From Rickettsiales bacterium (lineage in GTDB: Bacteria > Pseudomonadota > Alphaproteobacteria > Rickettsiales > JANQQO01), in contig JANQQO010000096.1 in assembly GCA_028289305.1 (NCBI GenBank), positions 1-7,541 on the forward strand: 7,541 bases of DNA, in the 5' to 3' direction. Of this stretch, positions 1-5,614 are shown one piece after another (position 1 is the stretch's first letter; each line of letters opens with the position of its first letter). The notes beneath the pieces are model-generated. The model was given only the letters and a program-made list of their open reading frames with translations. It searched no databases and had not been told where the DNA came from. The position numbers were made by a program, and so were the translations under genes.

Positions 1-752
1 ACGACCTTGCCAGTTTGCCCCACCTGATAGTCATTGGGGACATACCCCGCATCCACCGCTGCACGCGACGCACCAATGGCTGCACCGAGCTTATCGGCCA
101 GCGACTCCAGCATGGCAAAATTTTCTGCACTACCAAAACCACGCCCTCCAGAAATAACGATGTTTGCTGCGGTGAGATCTGGTCGCTCTGACTCGGTTTC
201 TGCAATTTTTACGAATGAGGAGAGCCCGGCATCTCCCATTGCATCTACAGGAACCACCTCTGCGGAACCACCGCTAGCAGCGGCTTTGTCAAAAGCCGTA
301 CTGCGCACCGTAATCACCTTGGTTTTATCGCTGGAGGTGACAGTAGCAATTGCGTTCCCGGCATAGATAGGGCGTTTGAACGTATCTGCGCTTTCTACCG
401 CCATGATGTCAGAAAGCTGGGCAACATCCAACAATGCAGCCACGCGCGGCATGAAATCTTTGCCGAAGGTCGTCGCAGGTGCAAGAATGTGGGAATAGTC
501 TTTCGCTAGGCCGACAATAAGCGCCGCCATGTTTTCTGCCAGCGCATGGGCATAGGCGGCATCATCCGTTACCATGACCTTCGCTACACCCTCTATTGCA
601 GCAGCTTTTTGGGCCACAGCATCCATACCACCCTGCCCCGCTACCAATGCATCAACCTCGCCACCACATTGACCGGCGGCGGTGATTGTGGTGAGCGTGC
701 TTGGCTTTATCTCACCTTTTTCATGCTCTACTATAACTAGTGATCGTGCCAT
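1..752 (-). CDS. etfA: Electron transfer flavoprotein alpha subunit (C-terminus cut by window edge)
   Basis: ETF alpha is the FAD-binding subunit of the soluble heterodimer that takes electrons from acyl-CoA and related dehydrogenases and passes them to membrane ETF:quinone oxidoreductase. The visible 250 residues start MARSLVIVEH and hold the N-terminal alpha/beta domain (about 1-190). The start of the FAD-binding domain follows, with SGGRG at 201-205 and the conserved stretch GASRAAVDAGYVPNDYQVGQ at 227-246. The family is usually about 310 residues, so roughly 60 C-terminal residues lie beyond position 1. The ATG (750-752) shares one base with the TAA stop of the upstream lipoprotein gene (TAATG), implying translational coupling. 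An AGGAGG at 766-771 lies 13 nt upstream, rather far for a ribosome binding site. Identity rests on motifs and on the nearby etfB. Confidence 0.96.
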   Translation of the reverse strand, partial: MARSLVIVEHEKGEIKPSTLTTITAAGQCGGEVDALVAGQGGMDAVAQKAAAIEGVAKVMVTDDAAYAHALAENMAALIVGLAKDYSHILAPATTFGKDFMPRVAALLDVAQLSDIMAVESADTFKRPIYAGNAIATVTSSDKTKVITVRSTAFDKAAASGGSAEVVPVDAMGDAGLSSFVKIAETESERPDLTAANIVISGGRGFGSAENFAMLESLADKLGAAIGASRAAVDAGYVPNDYQVGQTGKV

Positions 753-1126
753 TATTCCCACTCATCCTCCTCTACACATCCAAGACATTTAAATTTATCG
801 CGCCGCTGTTCAGGGCGTTGCTTCAAATAACCATATTCTTTATTGCCGCGAATCGGCAGCGCCTGCGGCACATCCTCTAGATTTCCCCACATATAGATCT
901 CACAAAACTCTGTTGTCATCTCCTTGCATATGTGCCGAGCCGCCTTTTTCTGTTCTTTTTTATCTCCCAAAATAGGCGGAGAAACATGGATAAAAAAGAT
1001 ATTGCCAAAATGGCGTACTAACTCAAACCCCTCTGGCAGGTTCAACGTTTTTTTGCTATCACCGCAGCTACTGAGCAGCAGGATGCATAAAAACATTGTA
1101 AAAAAACTATAACACTTTTGCTTCAT
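752..1126 (-). CDS. Small predicted lipoprotein of unknown function between etfB and etfA
   Basis: The 124-residue product has a lipoprotein signal: basic n-region MKQK, a hydrophobic core at about 6-18, and lipobox L18-S19-S20-C21, followed by G22-D23. It should therefore be exported, lipidated on Cys21 and anchored to a membrane on the periplasmic side. The mature part is charged. It has cysteines at 67 and 75 in the pattern HIC-x7-C-x4-W followed by ALP (89-91), and a second pair, C114 and C117, in a KCLGC motif near the acidic C-terminus. Disulfide formation is plausible but inferred. The gene overlaps the etfB 3' end by 20 nt, and its stop overlaps the etfA start by 1 nt, so it is co-transcribed with both. 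Its sequence looks more AT-rich than its neighbours. Starting at Met1 keeps the basic n-region; Met11 would lose it. I do not recognise the family and assign no function. Confidence 0.8.
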   Translation of the reverse strand: MKQKCYSFFTMFLCILLLSSCGDSKKTLNLPEGFELVRHFGNIFFIHVSPPILGDKKEQKKAARHICKEMTTEFCEIYMWGNLEDVPQALPIRGNKEYGYLKQRPEQRRDKFKCLGCVEEDEWE

Positions 1127-1859
1127 TCTTCAGCTTATCCACTAGTTCAGCCACATCCGCCACTTTCACGCCACCGGAACGCTTCGGCGGCTCTTCGACA
1201 TGGCTTGTTTTTAAGCGTGGCGCAATATCCGAGACGCCCAAATCCTCCGGTGTCTTGGTATCCATCGGCTTGCTGCGCGCCTTCATTATGTTGGGCAGAG
1301 CCACATAGCGCGGCTCATTGAGGCGCAGATCAGTAGTCACAACAGCGGGTAGGCCCACTTTTATGGTAACTAAGCCGCCATCCACTTCGCGGGTTACTTC
1401 CGCCTCTTCCCCTTGCAACGCCAGCTCTGAGGCAAAAGTGGCCTGCGCCCAGCCTAAAAGGCCGGCCAGCATTTGGCCGGTTTGGTTGCTATCATCATCG
1501 ATGGCCTGCTTACCCATAATTACCAATTGTGGGCTTTCTTGCTCGACGATACTTTTGAGGATTTTAGCCACTGCGAGCGGCTGCATTTCTTCCTCCGTCT
1601 GCACTAAAATACCCGTATCGGCCCCCATCGCCATCGCCGTGCGTATCGTTTCTTCCGATTTGGCCGTGCCAATAGACACCACCACCACTTCCTGCGCTTT
1701 TCCTGCTTCTTTGAGGCGAATCGCCTCCTCCACCGCGATTTCATCAAACGGGTTCATCGACATTTTGACATTCGCCGTCTCTACGCCAGAATTATCCGGC
1801 TTAACCCGCACCTTTACGTTATAATCTACCACCCGCTTGATGGGCACTAATACCTTCAT
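1107..1859 (-). CDS. etfB: Electron transfer flavoprotein beta subunit
   Basis: ETF beta binds AMP and carries the recognition loop that docks the ETF heterodimer onto partner dehydrogenases in the cytoplasm. The 250-residue length is typical for alphaproteobacterial and mitochondrial members. It begins MKVLVPIKRVVDYNVKVRVK. NPFDEIAVEEA lies at 36-46, GKQAIDDDSNQTGQM at 116-130, and the family signature TTDLRLNEPRYVALPN at 175-190. The recognition loop follows at about 189-198 (PNIMKARSKP). Homologues usually have a run of lysines here; this protein keeps Lys193 but has Ser at 196. The ATG at 1857-1859 is preceded by GAGGAAG at a good distance, and this site overlaps the stop codon of the upstream HIG1 gene. 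The 3' end overlaps the lipoprotein gene by 20 nt, so beta and alpha are not directly adjacent as is usual. Confidence 0.97.
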   Translation of the reverse strand: MKVLVPIKRVVDYNVKVRVKPDNSGVETANVKMSMNPFDEIAVEEAIRLKEAGKAQEVVVVSIGTAKSEETIRTAMAMGADTGILVQTEEEMQPLAVAKILKSIVEQESPQLVIMGKQAIDDDSNQTGQMLAGLLGWAQATFASELALQGEEAEVTREVDGGLVTIKVGLPAVVTTDLRLNEPRYVALPNIMKARSKPMDTKTPEDLGVSDIAPRLKTSHVEEPPKRSGGVKVADVAELVDKLKNEAKVL

Positions 1860-1868
1860 ATTACTTCC

Positions 1869-2048
1869 TCACCGCAGTAAAAACATTAACCCTAACAATA
1901 CTATCACCAGCCCTTGCAGGGTGACACGTGCCACCATCAGCTTGTTGCTGTATTTCGTGTTTGCCTTATTACCCATGGCCATCAGCACCACCCCACCTAC
2001 CAACACCGCCAGTGTGGCGAGCGAGAAGATGACCACAATATAATCCAC
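1869..2048 (-). CDS. HIG1-type twin-transmembrane small protein
   Basis: This 59-residue protein begins at a GTG and reads MDYIVVIFSLATLAVLVGGV at 1-20. It has two hydrophobic helices (about 3-25 and 42-58) joined by a short polar, basic loop (GNKANTKYSNK, 26-36). The loop and second helix carry NKLMVARVTLQ at 35-45. This matches the HIG1 domain core of alphaproteobacterial twin-transmembrane proteins and of mitochondrial HIG1/Rcf1 factors, which associate with cytochrome c oxidase. The usual first Arg of the motif is Val39 here, whereas Arg41 and Gln45 are kept. The GTG start is supported by GGAGGG six nt upstream and by the need for helix one; the first internal ATG would delete it. The gene lies 9 nt before etfB and is probably its operon leader. 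A role in respiratory complexes is inferred from the family. Confidence 0.82.
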   Translation of the reverse strand: MDYIVVIFSLATLAVLVGGVVLMAMGNKANTKYSNKLMVARVTLQGLVIVLLGLMFLLR

Positions 2049-2054
2049 TAATTA

Positions 2055-2060
2055 CCCTCC
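2055..2060 (-). promoter_or_regulatory. Ribosome binding site fixing the GTG start of the HIG1 gene
   Basis: On the minus strand GGAGGG lies six nt before GTG at 2046-2048, a near-ideal Shine-Dalgarno match and distance. It decides the start of a very short gene that has no ATG in the right place. Confidence 0.75.
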
Positions 2061-2081
2061 AAACTACTACATCATGTGTTA

Positions 2082-2097
2082 TTGCATCATAATGCAA
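2082..2097. promoter_or_regulatory. Perfect 16-bp palindrome over the etf-side -10 box, candidate operator
   Basis: TTGCAT-CATA-ATGCAA is a perfect inverted repeat with 6-bp arms and a 4-bp centre. The -10 hexamer of the predicted left-operon promoter (2086-2091) lies inside it, so a dimeric repressor bound here would block the promoter. Its spacing differs from the canonical FNR/FixK box (TTGAT-N4-ATCAA), so the regulator is unknown. Confidence 0.4.
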
Positions 2098-2114
2098 GCC
2101 CTAGCAATGATAAA
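2086..2114 (-). promoter_or_regulatory. Candidate sigma-70-type promoter for the HIG1-etfB-lipoprotein-etfA operon
   Basis: Reading the minus strand, TTTATC (2109-2114) is followed by a 17-bp spacer and TATGAT (2086-2091), which matches the -10 consensus at five of six positions. The -35 matches at three of six. Transcription would start near 2079, leaving a leader of about 30 nt before the GTG start. No experimental support is visible; the call rests on spacing and -10 quality. Confidence 0.5.
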
Positions 2115-2161
2115 GCATTAAATAGTGGTTGGGTGGTGGTCGGGCGCACACAACTTAGACC

Positions 2162-2190
2162 TTGCAAAAAGCACCAAAGCCGTATATGTA
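2162..2190 (+). promoter_or_regulatory. Candidate promoter for rpsB
   Basis: TTGCAA (2162-2167, preceded by C, giving the CTTG often seen in alphaproteobacterial -35 elements) is followed by a TATATGTA stretch at 2183-2190. Read as TATATG the spacer is 15 bp; read as TATGTA it is 17 bp. Neither reading is a strong -10. It lies about 130-155 nt before rpsB and would give a leader of roughly 120 nt. Confidence 0.35.
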
Positions 2191-2195
2191 GGCGG

Positions 2196-2212
2196 TCCCT
2201 TGTTTTAAGGGA
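2196..2212 (+). promoter_or_regulatory. Short hairpin at the 5' end of the predicted rpsB leader
   Basis: TCCCTT (2196-2201) and AAGGGA (2207-2212) form a perfect 6-bp stem with a GTTTT loop. It lies where transcripts from the predicted rpsB promoter would begin, so it could form a 5'-terminal stem-loop that stabilises the mRNA. It has no U-tract after the stem, so it is not a convincing terminator in the plus direction. Confidence 0.35.
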
Positions 2213-2221
2213 AAATTCACA

Positions 2222-2318
2222 CGCAAGCCTAGCGCTGTTTCTCCAGCGTTTCGGTGCCTTTTAGATAAGGTGTAAAGATGGCTTGCGGAGGACTAACCGA
2301 TAATGAAGGAGAGACCGC
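2222..2318 (+). promoter_or_regulatory. Structured rpsB mRNA leader, candidate S2 autoregulatory element
   Basis: CGCAAGCC (2222-2229) pairs perfectly with GGCTTGCG (2280-2287), closing a domain of about 66 nt. Inside it, AGCGCTG (2231-2237) pairs with CAGCGTT (2244-2250; one G-U) around a 6-nt loop. CCTT (2257-2260) can pair with AAGG (2267-2270). An alternative pairing joins TCGGT (2251-2255) with ACCGA (2296-2300), just before the ribosome binding site AAGGAGAG (2306-2313). In Escherichia coli S2 represses rpsB-tsf through its 5' leader; applying that here is inference, and the fold has not been computed. Confidence 0.45.
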
Positions 2319-3320
2319 ATGTCTGCACTTCCTGCTTTTAACATGCGCCAGTTATTGGATGCTGGCGTGCATTTTGGTCACAAGACCAATCGTTGGAACC
2401 CGCGCATGGAGCCGTTTATTTTCGGCGAGCGCAATAATATTCATATTATCGACCTGCAACAAACCGTGCCTATGCTGCATCAGGCGCTGAATGCATTGCG
2501 TGAGGTAGCGGCAAAAAATGGCCGTATTTTGTTTGTTGGCACCAAGCGTCAAGCGTCTGAAGTAATTACAGAAACCGCAAAACGCTGTGGGCAATATTAT
2601 GTGAATCACCGGTGGCTGGGTGGTATGCTGACAAATTGGCATACCGTATCTGCCTCGATCAAAACGCTGCAAGATATTGAAAACGAGCTGAATGACGAGG
2701 GCAACAGCCAGCGCTCCAAGAAAGAGCTGCTGAACCTGGCGCGCCAGCGTGATAAGCTGGAGCTATCGCTTGGCGGTATTAAAACCATGGGCGGCACGCC
2801 AGATATGCTCTTCATTGTTGATACCAATCGTGAAAGCCTGGCTGTTACTGAAGCACAGAAGCTGGGCATTCCTATTGTGGCAGTGTTGGATACCAACTCC
2901 AACCCAGATGGCATCACCTATCCTGTGCCGGGTAATGATGATGCAAGCCGTTCTATCAAGCTCTATTGCGACCTTGCTTGTGACGCTATTTTGAGCGGTA
3001 TTGAGCAAAGCCTCGCACAAGTAGGAGCGGATGTTGGCGCTTCAGAAAACCCCCCGGCAGAAAAACTGCCGAAGGCGAAGGCGGCAAAAGAAGCGGCAAA
3101 GCCTGCTGCGAAGAAGGCTGACGCAGATAAGAAAAAAGCAGCACCTAAAGAGGCAGAGGCTAAAGAAGCAGAAGAGGCCAAGAAGGAAGCCGCCGAAGCT
3201 CCTGCAGCAAAAGAGGCCGAAGCAAAAGCTGAGGCGCCTGCTGACGCGAAAGAAGAAAAAGCAGAAGAGGCCGCTAAGGCAGAAGATGCTGCTGAAGATA
3301 CCAAAAAAGCTGCTAGTTAA
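2319..3320 (+). CDS. rpsB: 30S ribosomal protein S2 with long low-complexity C-terminal tail
   Basis: S2 is a small-subunit protein that binds 16S rRNA late in 30S assembly and helps hold S1. The core (about 1-240) starts MSALPAFNMRQLLDAGVHFG. It carries the first family signature around GVHFGHKTNRWNPRM, then FVGTKRQAS and HRWLGGMLTNW, and the second signature region LFIVDTNRESLAVTEA through NPDGITYPVPGNDDA. The core ends near ILSGIEQSLAQVG. The remaining roughly 92 residues (from about 242) are almost only Ala, Lys and Glu. They bring the protein to 333 residues, against 241 in E. coli. The ATG has AAGGAGAG five nt upstream. It is the first gene of the rpsB-tsf-pyrH-frr series, and its leader looks structured. 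Confidence 0.98.
   Translation: MSALPAFNMRQLLDAGVHFGHKTNRWNPRMEPFIFGERNNIHIIDLQQTVPMLHQALNALREVAAKNGRILFVGTKRQASEVITETAKRCGQYYVNHRWLGGMLTNWHTVSASIKTLQDIENELNDEGNSQRSKKELLNLARQRDKLELSLGGIKTMGGTPDMLFIVDTNRESLAVTEAQKLGIPIVAVLDTNSNPDGITYPVPGNDDASRSIKLYCDLACDAILSGIEQSLAQVGADVGASENPPAEKLPKAKAAKEAAKPAAKKADADKKKAAPKEAEAKEAEEAKKEAAEAPAAKEAEAKAEAPADAKEEKAEEAAKAEDAAEDTKKAAS
3042..3317 (+). repeat. Purine-rich low-complexity segment encoding the S2 Ala/Lys/Glu tail
   Basis: The last quarter of rpsB is built from GCN, AAR and GAR codons. The product has no aromatic, Cys or Met residues and recurring units such as AKEAEAK and KEAEAKEAEE. The repeats are imperfect and use synonymous codons, so this looks like an established compositionally biased tail rather than a recent tandem expansion. 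The tail is expected to be disordered or a charged single helix. Confidence 0.7.
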
Positions 3321-3347
3321 TTATTACAACAGAAGGAAAAGGAACCA

Positions 3348-4274
3348 ATGAGCGCGATATCGTCTGCATTGATTAAACAATTACGCGAAAAAACCGGCGC
3401 CGGTATGATGGATTGCAAGAAAGCCCTTGAGGAATCAGGCGGTGATTTTGAGCAAGCTGTTGACTGGCTGCGCAAGAAAGGACTTTCTGCCGCAGCAAAA
3501 AAAGCCGGCCGCGTGGCTGCCGAAGGGCTGATTGCTATAGCCGCAGAGGGCAACAAAGCCGCCGTTATTGAGCTGAATTCTGAAACCGATTTTGTTGCAA
3601 AGAATGAAACATTCCAAGAACTTGCCAAGAAAATCGCCGCTTCTGCTTTAGAAACAAAGGGTGAGCTGGATGCGTTAAAGCAGTTCAGCTGCAAAGAAAC
3701 CGGCAAGACCGTGGAAGAGCTGGTCACCGAGCATATTGCCACGATTGGTGAAAATCTGGGCCTACGCCGGGCGGATTATGTAGAAGTGTCGGAAGGCATT
3801 GTCGCCAGCTATATCCATAGCGCTGTTGCCCCGAATATGGGTAAAATCGGTGTATTGGTGGGCTTGGAATCCTCTGGTGATAAAGAAAAGCTTGCTGAAT
3901 TAGGTAAGCAACTGGCCATGCATGTGGCCGCGGCCAAGCCAGACTCATTAGATGTAGAGGGTCTAGACCCTGCGCTGGTGCAACGTGAAAAAGACGTACT
4001 CACCGAGCAAGCGCGTGCTTCTGGCAAGCCAGATAACATCATCGAAAAAATGATTGAAGGGCGTATCCGCAAATATTATGAGGAAGTAGTATTGGTGGAA
4101 CAACTCTTCATCATTGACGGCAAAACGAAAGTATCGCAGGTGGTAGCAGAGGCAGAAAAAGCCGCTGGTGCACCGATCAAGATCACAGGATTTGTTCGCT
4201 TTGCCCTGGGTGAGGGTGTTGAGAAGGAAGAAAGTAACTTCGCAGAAGAGGTTGCCGCCGCAGCCGGACAATAG
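3348..4274 (+). CDS. tsf: Translation elongation factor Ts
   Basis: EF-Ts is the nucleotide exchange factor that releases GDP from EF-Tu. The 308-residue protein has the N-terminal UBA-like domain with signature LREKTGAGMMDCKKALEE (12-29) and QAVDWLRKKGL (36-46). The second signature ELNSETDFVAKN (75-86) follows; its Asp81-Phe82 pair corresponds to the E. coli Asp80-Phe81 that inserts next to the Mg/GDP site of EF-Tu. The two core subdomains follow to about 290, ending in an acidic/alanine tail. The length is normal for alphaproteobacteria. It starts 27 nt after rpsB with AAGGAA upstream of the ATG. No terminator is visible between rpsB and tsf, so the two are probably co-transcribed. Confidence 0.98.
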   Translation: MSAISSALIKQLREKTGAGMMDCKKALEESGGDFEQAVDWLRKKGLSAAAKKAGRVAAEGLIAIAAEGNKAAVIELNSETDFVAKNETFQELAKKIAASALETKGELDALKQFSCKETGKTVEELVTEHIATIGENLGLRRADYVEVSEGIVASYIHSAVAPNMGKIGVLVGLESSGDKEKLAELGKQLAMHVAAAKPDSLDVEGLDPALVQREKDVLTEQARASGKPDNIIEKMIEGRIRKYYEEVVLVEQLFIIDGKTKVSQVVAEAEKAAGAPIKITGFVRFALGEGVEKEESNFAEEVAAAAGQ

Positions 4275-4282
4275 AGGTAATC

Positions 4283-4999
4283 ATGGGTGATTCATCTCCA
4301 TATAAACGTGTGTTGCTGAAGCTTTCGGGCGAAGCACTAATGGGCGATCAATCCTACGGCCAAGATCTTTCAACTATCGAGCGCATTAGCAAGGAAATCA
4401 AAGCCGCCGCAGAAACCGGCTTGGAAATCTGCGTGGTAGTGGGTGGTGGAAATATCTTCCGTGGAATTGCTGCAGCGGAAGCCGGGATGGAACGCTCTAG
4501 CGCTGATTACCTCGGCATGCTCGCCACGATCATGAATTCCCTAGCAATGCAGAATATGCTGGAAAAGCTCGGGGTGGATACGCGGGTGCTCTCTGCGATC
4601 CCGATGATGACGGTATGTGAGCCTTATATTCGTAGGCGCGCAGAACGCCATTTGGAAAAAGGCCGGGTAGTGATTTTCGCTGCCGGCACGGGCAACCCCT
4701 ATTTCACCACGGATACGGCTGCTGCCTTGCGCGCATTAGAAATGCGCTGTGATGCAATACTGAAAGGTACGCAGGTTGATGGCGTGTATTCAGCGGATCC
4801 AAAAGAGGATAAAAACGCAACACGGTATGAATCGCTGAGCTATAACGATGTGCTCACCAAAGATTTACGGGTGATGGACGCCTCCGCCATTTCATTGGCG
4901 CGCGAGAATAACCTACCGATTTTGGTGTTTTCGATTCACACCCATGGCGCGTTTGCCGAAGTGGTGCAAGGCAAGGGCACGCACACGATTATACAATAA
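4283..4999 (+). CDS. pyrH: Uridylate (UMP) kinase
   Basis: PyrH phosphorylates UMP to UDP with ATP in the cytoplasm, feeding RNA synthesis and UDP-sugars for the envelope. It is a hexameric bacterial enzyme of the amino-acid-kinase fold. The 238-residue protein (E. coli 241) shows KLSGE (13-17, ATP phosphate site) and VVVGGGNIFRG (51-61, with Arg60). It also has ADYLGMLATIMN (74-85, UMP site), GTGNPYFTTDTAA (135-147) and KGTQVDGVYSADPK (161-174). The ATG follows the tsf stop by 8 nt, with AGAGGTAA directly upstream overlapping the tsf stop codon, so the genes are likely coupled. Confidence 0.98.
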   Translation: MGDSSPYKRVLLKLSGEALMGDQSYGQDLSTIERISKEIKAAAETGLEICVVVGGGNIFRGIAAAEAGMERSSADYLGMLATIMNSLAMQNMLEKLGVDTRVLSAIPMMTVCEPYIRRRAERHLEKGRVVIFAAGTGNPYFTTDTAAALRALEMRCDAILKGTQVDGVYSADPKEDKNATRYESLSYNDVLTKDLRVMDASAISLARENNLPILVFSIHTHGAFAEVVQGKGTHTIIQ

Positions 5000-5004
5000 G
5001 GGAG
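4998..5004 (+). promoter_or_regulatory. Ribosome binding site deciding the frr start
   Basis: AAGGGAG overlaps the last two bases of the pyrH stop and lies eight nt before ATG 5013. It supports that start over an in-frame ATG at 4944, which would lie inside pyrH and add 23 residues not found in the family. Confidence 0.7.
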
Positions 5005-5012
5005 CAGAAGCT

Positions 5013-5570
5013 ATGAGCGATACAGATATTGGTAGTTTAGAGCGCCGTATGGACGGAGCCATTGCTTCACTCTCTAAAGATTTGAGTGGGTTACGCACCG
5101 GCCGCGCATCAGCCAATCTCTTGGATAGCGTGCAGGTGGATGCCTATGGCAGCCCTATGCCTCTAAGTCAACTGGGTTCGGTTAGCGTACCTGAGCCGCG
5201 CATGTTGGTGGTGAATGTGTGGGATGGCTCGCAAGTTCCTGCCGTGGAAAAAGCGATTCGTAACGCTGATTTGGGATTAAACCCTTCCACTGAAGGGCAG
5301 ACCATTCGCATCCCGATGCCGGAACTCACCGAAGAGCGCCGCAAAGAATTGGTGAAGGTCGCACATAAATATGCCGAGAATGCCCGCGTGGCAGTACGTA
5401 ATATTCGCCGTGACGGGATGGACGCACTGAAGAAGAGCGAGAAAGACGGCGATATTTCGCAAGATGAGCTGCATGGTCGCAGCGATAAAGTGCAAAAACT
5501 CACCGATAGCTTCATTGAAAAAATTGATACCGCCTTAAAAAGCAAAGAAGACGATATCCTGACTGTTTAA
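5013..5570 (+). CDS. frr: Ribosome recycling factor
   Basis: RRF works with EF-G to split post-termination ribosomes. Translation from the ATG at 5013 gives 185 residues, exactly the usual size. Helical domain I comprises about 1-30 and 104-185, and the small beta domain II about 31-103. The conserved LSGLRTGRAS (24-33) leads into the hinge, PSTEGQTIRIPMPELTEERR lies at 91-110, and HKYAENARVAVRNIRRDG at 118-135 includes the conserved Arg129 and Arg132. It lies 13 nt after pyrH. After it come 44 nt without a gene, containing only a weak 4-bp GGGC/GCCC stem. Confidence 0.98.
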   Translation: MSDTDIGSLERRMDGAIASLSKDLSGLRTGRASANLLDSVQVDAYGSPMPLSQLGSVSVPEPRMLVVNVWDGSQVPAVEKAIRNADLGLNPSTEGQTIRIPMPELTEERRKELVKVAHKYAENARVAVRNIRRDGMDALKKSEKDGDISQDELHGRSDKVQKLTDSFIEKIDTALKSKEDDILTV

Positions 5571-5614
5571 CCGCCTAGCCTGGGCTTATTGGCCCTGTCA
5601 CATTTTACACGCAC

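Noticed and set aside
34..366. A 110-codon plus-strand frame opposite etfA
   Set aside because: The minus strand encodes etfA with SGGRG and other family motifs; the plus frame is a shadow.
752..1126. Lipoprotein gene as a remnant of an insertion sequence or phage
   Set aside because: No flanking direct or inverted repeats or transposase motifs are visible, and the frame is intact with precise overlaps at both ends.
1318..1824. A 168-codon open frame on the plus strand opposite etfB
   Set aside because: It is antisense to a clearly conserved protein, is rich in Ser/Thr/Ala as expected from reverse reading of Ala/Val/Glu codons, and has no ribosome binding site or recognisable motif.
2082..2097. 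Palindrome as an FNR or FixK box
   Set aside because: The consensus is TTGAT-N4-ATCAA; here the arms are TTGCAT and ATGCAA with TTG and CAA two bases further apart, so I keep only a generic operator call.
2196..2212. TCCCTT/AAGGGA hairpin as a transcription terminator
   Set aside because: No gene ends near it in either direction and no U-tract follows the stem on the plus strand; it fits better as a 5' leader hairpin.
2963..3304. A 113-codon minus-strand frame opposite the S2 tail
   Set aside because: Its product is a monotonous Ala/Ser/Phe string produced by reading the GCN/AAR/GAR codons of the S2 tail backwards.
4944..5012. Upstream extension of frr to an ATG at 4944
   Set aside because: It would lie inside the pyrH 3' end and add a basic 23-residue piece absent from the 185-residue RRF family; ATG 5013 has its own ribosome binding site.
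5580..5597. GGGC-TTATTG-GCCC stem between frr and uppS as a terminator
   Set aside because: The stem has only four pairs, is interrupted by a T-T mismatch on extension and is not directly followed by a T-run; I cannot support termination.
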